DNA from: GCA-2862585 sp036340235 | GTDB taxonomy: Bacteria; Bacteroidota; Bacteroidia; Flavobacteriales; UBA7312 | DNA: 54,983 nucleotides | NCBI GenBank assembly: GCA_036340235.1 | Contig: JAYYZE010000001.1 | Span: 1 to 54,983 of the forward strand | Reading direction: 5' to 3' | Shown here: piece after piece, positions 52,324 to 54,983 of the stretch | Position numbering within the stretch: the stretch's first letter is position 1 | Layout of the letters: every line of letters begins with the position of its first letter | Translations under genes and position numbers: made by a program | The notes under the pieces: model-generated | Databases searched by the model: none | What the model was told of the DNA's origin: nothing | Seen by the model: the letters and a program-made list of their open reading frames with translations, nothing else

Positions 52324-53634
52324 ATGAAAAAAATAATTTTGCCATTCATCTTTTTATTGTCACTTTCTTTAACAATTAATGCCAACACACTCAATGACAG
52401 TAAGTTTGGTAGTGATAGTATTGCTTGTATTACCAATATTTCATTGTATAGAGAATTTGTTAAGCAAAAAAATTTCGATGACGCCATACAACCCTGGAGA
52501 AAAGCGTATGCTGAATGTCCTAGAGCTTCCAAAAACATATACATTGACGGTGCAAAGATTTATAATTACCTAATCAAAAAAAACAAGGGTGATTCCGACA
52601 TACAAAAAGCCTACTTAGATACCCTTATGACAATTTACGATCAGCGTATTATTCACTTTGGTAAGGAGAGCTATGTCTTGGGATTAAAAGGGTCTGATAT
52701 GATTAAATATTCTTTTGGTGATTTTGAGCAGGCCTTTACCATTCTTAAACAATCGGTTGAATCCTTGGGTCAAAAATCCAAAGCCACTCCTTTATTTTCG
52801 TATTTTAAAGCAGCTACAGCTAAATTTAAAGCACAAACGCTTACAAAGCCTGAAGTATTAGAAGTATATTCACTTGTTTCAGATTATTTATCTCAGAACG
52901 CTAGTATTGAGTCAAAGAGTCAAAAATTTTATATAAAGGCCAGTGAGAATGTTGAGAAACTTTTTGTCCCCTTTGCCTCCTGCGAAAACTTGGTGCAGAT
53001 GTTTGATGAAAAGTACCAATCTAATCCTGATGATATTAGCCTAATCAAACGCATTGTAAAAATCCTTGATAAGAAGGATTGTTCAGATGCTCAAATATAT
53101 TATGAAGCGGCTACCAAATTACATCAATCAGAGCCGTCGGCTCTATCAGCTTATAACATGGGTAACCTGTCGTTGAAAAAAAATAAATCAAAGGAGGCTA
53201 TTGGATTCTTTAATCAAGCCATTGAAATGACCGACCAAGAACAAGAAAAAGCCAATGCCTACTACGGTTTGGCTGGTGCTTATTTCAAGTCTGGGAGGTA
53301 TTCTACAGCTAGAACTAATGCTAACAAGGCTATGCAAATTAATCCCAAATGGGGAAAGCCACTCATGCTAATCGGCGAAATGTATGTGGCTTCTACTGAA
53401 CAATGTGGTGGCAACACTTTTGAAAATGCGATGTTATATTCAGCAGCTTTAGACATATTTATTTTGGCTCGAAATACGGATAGTTCAGTAGCTGATTTGG
53501 CAAATAAAAAAATAGCATCCTATTCCAAGTATTTGCCTTCAAATGAAGATGCCTTTTTCAACGGTTATAAAGAAGGGGACACCTACAAAATTGAATGTTG
53601 GATAGGAGAAACTACCAAAGTAAGAATAAAATAA
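52324..53634 (+). CDS. Tetratricopeptide repeat protein
   Basis: A 436-residue exported protein: signal peptide residues 1-20 (MKKIILPFIFLLSLSLTINA). TPR helices occur in the first ~130 residues (YREFVKQKNFDDAIQPWRKAYAEC) and again at roughly residues 270-345 (ALSAYNMGNLSLKKNKSKEAIGFFNQAIE and AYYGLAGAYFKSGRYSTARTNANKAMQINP). There is no catalytic motif. It probably works as a periplasmic scaffold for envelope assembly. It is three bases downstream of the barrel gene and overlaps lptC by 40 bases. Confidence 0.85.
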   Translation: MKKIILPFIFLLSLSLTINANTLNDSKFGSDSIACITNISLYREFVKQKNFDDAIQPWRKAYAECPRASKNIYIDGAKIYNYLIKKNKGDSDIQKAYLDTLMTIYDQRIIHFGKESYVLGLKGSDMIKYSFGDFEQAFTILKQSVESLGQKSKATPLFSYFKAATAKFKAQTLTKPEVLEVYSLVSDYLSQNASIESKSQKFYIKASENVEKLFVPFASCENLVQMFDEKYQSNPDDISLIKRIVKILDKKDCSDAQIYYEAATKLHQSEPSALSAYNMGNLSLKKNKSKEAIGFFNQAIEMTDQEQEKANAYYGLAGAYFKSGRYSTARTNANKAMQINPKWGKPLMLIGEMYVASTEQCGGNTFENAMLYSAALDIFILARNTDSSVADLANKKIASYSKYLPSNEDAFFNGYKEGDTYKIECWIGETTKVRIK

Positions 53635-54203
53635 ACCAGTCCATAGATAATCTTTTTCACATATTTGGTCTTAGAATTCTTTTAACTTTTAGTGCCTTTA
53701 TTCTAGTTGCATGCTCCAACGACTTAGAGAAAATAAGAGAAATAAGTATTCAAAATGAAGAGGTATATCCATTAGAAACTATCAAAGATTGTGAAATTAT
53801 TTACAGTGACTCAGCACAAGTTAGGGTAATACTGAATGCTAACGAGATGAATCGATATGCCTCAGAAAAAAACTATATCGAGTTTAAAAACGGATTAAAG
53901 GTACAATTCTTTAATTTTGAGGGGAAAAAGCAATCCGAAATGCAATCTAACTACGCTATAATTGATGAAGAAAATAACATAATGCAAGCTCAGCAAAGCG
54001 TGGTATTAAGAAATGTTGAAGGAAGCAGGTTAGAAAGTGAAATACTAAATTGGAATCAAGAAAAAAAACAAATTTACACTGATGATTTTGTAAAAATCAT
54101 TAGTAAAAATGAAGTGATTTACGGAAAGGGCCTTGTATCCAATGAAGACTTCTCAAAATACACCATCAAACAAATACGAGGTACTATTACAATAGAAAAT
54201 TAA
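53595..54203 (+). CDS. lptC: LPS export ABC transporter periplasmic protein LptC
   Basis: A 202-residue protein with one N-terminal membrane helix and a lipobox-like LVAC ending at Cys40, followed by an Ost-A/LptC-type beta-jellyroll. The pattern SDSAQVRVILNANEM, YIEFKNGLKVQFFNFEGK, and the ANYAIIDEENN-like segment matches Bacteroidota LptC. It bridges LptBFG to LptA in LPS transport. The start (ATG at 53595) overlaps the TPR gene by 40 bases, which is large but leads directly into the helix. The cluster coaX-barrel-TPR-lptC-CNNM supports the call. Confidence 0.85.
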   Translation: MLDRRNYQSKNKINQSIDNLFHIFGLRILLTFSAFILVACSNDLEKIREISIQNEEVYPLETIKDCEIIYSDSAQVRVILNANEMNRYASEKNYIEFKNGLKVQFFNFEGKKQSEMQSNYAIIDEENNIMQAQQSVVLRNVEGSRLESEILNWNQEKKQIYTDDFVKIISKNEVIYGKGLVSNEDFSKYTIKQIRGTITIEN

Positions 54204-54983
54204 ATGACCGATTGGTATGTTATAATATGTTCAGTCTTGTTTTCGGCCTTTTTTTCTGGAATGGAAATCGCTTACATTTCATCTAACAAGCTCAAACTAG
54301 AACTAGACAAGCAATCTAATTCATTGCAAGCCAATTTACTTGAAAAAATTATGCAATCTCCCTCAAGACTAATTGCCACCTTGTTAGTAGGCAACAACAT
54401 TTCGTTGGTAGTCTATGGTATTTTTATGGCAAAAATTCTTGAGCCAAAAATAGAAATCTATACACAATCACCATTTTCAATACTACTTACCCAAACCCTA
54501 TTATCGACACTTATAATCTTAGTAAGTGCAGAATTTTTTCCTAAAGCATTTTTTAGACTCAATCCTAATAGACTGCTAAAGATTAGCATATTACCACTTA
54601 CTTTTTTCTATCACATATTGACACCAATAGTATTGATTACGTTATATCTTTCCAAAAGAGGGCTAAAAATTATTGGAATTTCTTTGGTAGAAGATTCCCC
54701 TTTATTTGGCAAAATAGACTTGGAAGAATATCTGCAGTTACATATTAAAAATAAAGAAGAAAAAAATCTCGATTTAGAAGTTCAAATTTTACACAATGCC
54801 TTAGATTTTTCAAATGTCAAGGTTCGTGAATGTATGTTGCCCAGAACCGATATCATTGCCATAGAAATTTCAAAATCTGTTGAAGAGCTTATGGCCATTT
54901 TTATCCAAACAAAGCTTTCAAAAGTACTTATCTACAAAGAAAATATTGATCAAATTATAGGCTACACACACTCCAACGAAATG
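54204..54983 (+). CDS. CNNM/CBS (HlyC/CorC-type) membrane protein, partial
   Basis: An open frame from ATG at 54204 runs off the window end, giving 260 codons. It has an N-terminal CNNM domain with about four helices (FSAFFSGMEIAYISSNKLKLE, LLVGNNISLVVYGIF, LVSAEFFPKAFF) and the start of a CBS pair (VRECMLPRTDIIAIEI, then VEELMAIFIQTKLSKVLIY). In Bacteroidota such proteins include GldE and relatives of the magnesium/cobalt transporter CorC. It directly abuts the lptC stop (TAAATG overlap), so it is part of this operon. The 3' part is outside the window. Confidence 0.9.
   Translation, partial: MTDWYVIICSVLFSAFFSGMEIAYISSNKLKLELDKQSNSLQANLLEKIMQSPSRLIATLLVGNNISLVVYGIFMAKILEPKIEIYTQSPFSILLTQTLLSTLIILVSAEFFPKAFFRLNPNRLLKISILPLTFFYHILTPIVLITLYLSKRGLKIIGISLVEDSPLFGKIDLEEYLQLHIKNKEEKNLDLEVQILHNALDFSNVKVRECMLPRTDIIAIEISKSVEELMAIFIQTKLSKVLIYKENIDQIIGYTHSNEM

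Overview
The window comes from a Bacteroidota genome, most likely a marine, AT-rich member of the Flavobacteriales. The evidence is three secreted proteins with type IX secretion C-termini (two type A, one gliding-motility type B), Bacteroidota-type promoters (-7 box TAnnTTTG), a CotH/lamin-tail exoprotein, a DUF5723 outer-membrane protein, a kynurenine route (kmo, kynU), and typical short or overlapping gene junctions. I see no phage, IS element, integrase or CRISPR array. Most of the window is a chromosomal core.

Layout. 1-3.9 kb: two paralogous secreted T9SS proteins (-). 4.1-7.0 kb: gcvP (-). 7.0-11.7 kb: a + operon of a UbiA-like membrane protein, kynU, kmo and an MFS transporter. 11.7-12.1 kb: a decayed small membrane-protein gene. 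12.2-16.6 kb: MBL hydrolase (-), half-size TSUP permease and M20 amidohydrolase (+), recQ (-). 16.7-19.2 kb: kdsD-tatC-lptB (+). 19.2-20.1 kb: purS and pssA (-). 20.2-26.8 kb: lnt, pabB, tilS, a small membrane protein and a DsbD-like reductase (+). 26.8-27.2 kb: a decayed comM. 27.3-27.8 kb: pnuC. 27.8-38.1 kb: secA, DUF2795, cobalamin adenosyltransferase, an orphan LolD/MacB-type ATPase, the CotH exoprotein and htpG (all -). 38.3-41.6 kb: a large lipoprotein and a DUF5723 protein (+). 41.6-42.4 kb: a GT2 glycosyltransferase (-). 42.5-42.7 kb: a possible WecA-like stub. 42.8-50.2 kb: a tight eight-gene + operon, ugd-fcl-DUF2061x2-cysC-cysD-cysN-cysQ-gmd. 50.2 kb: tRNA-Phe (-). 50.4 kb to the end: coaX, an OM protein, a TPR protein, lptC and a truncated CNNM/CBS protein (+).

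How the genes work together. The most coherent system is the 42.8-50.2 kb operon. It makes UDP-glucuronate (ugd) and GDP-L-fucose (gmd, fcl), and it activates sulfate to PAPS (cysD, cysN, cysC) and clears the by-product PAP (cysQ). No PAPS reductase or sulfite reductase gene is present. This suggests (inference) that the sulfate is meant for sulfating a fucose/uronate-containing surface polysaccharide rather than for cysteine synthesis. The tandem DUF2061 membrane protein in the middle has no known function. The ugd product is strikingly like animal and plant UDP-glucose dehydrogenases. Envelope biogenesis is a second theme: kdsD, lptB, lptC, lnt, pssA, tatC, secA.

Three stretches of more than about 300 bases lack an intact gene (11735-12164, 26818-27252, 42363-42761). 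Each holds a recognisable or probable gene remnant, described below. Gene calls rest on reading the translations by eye. No database search was run.
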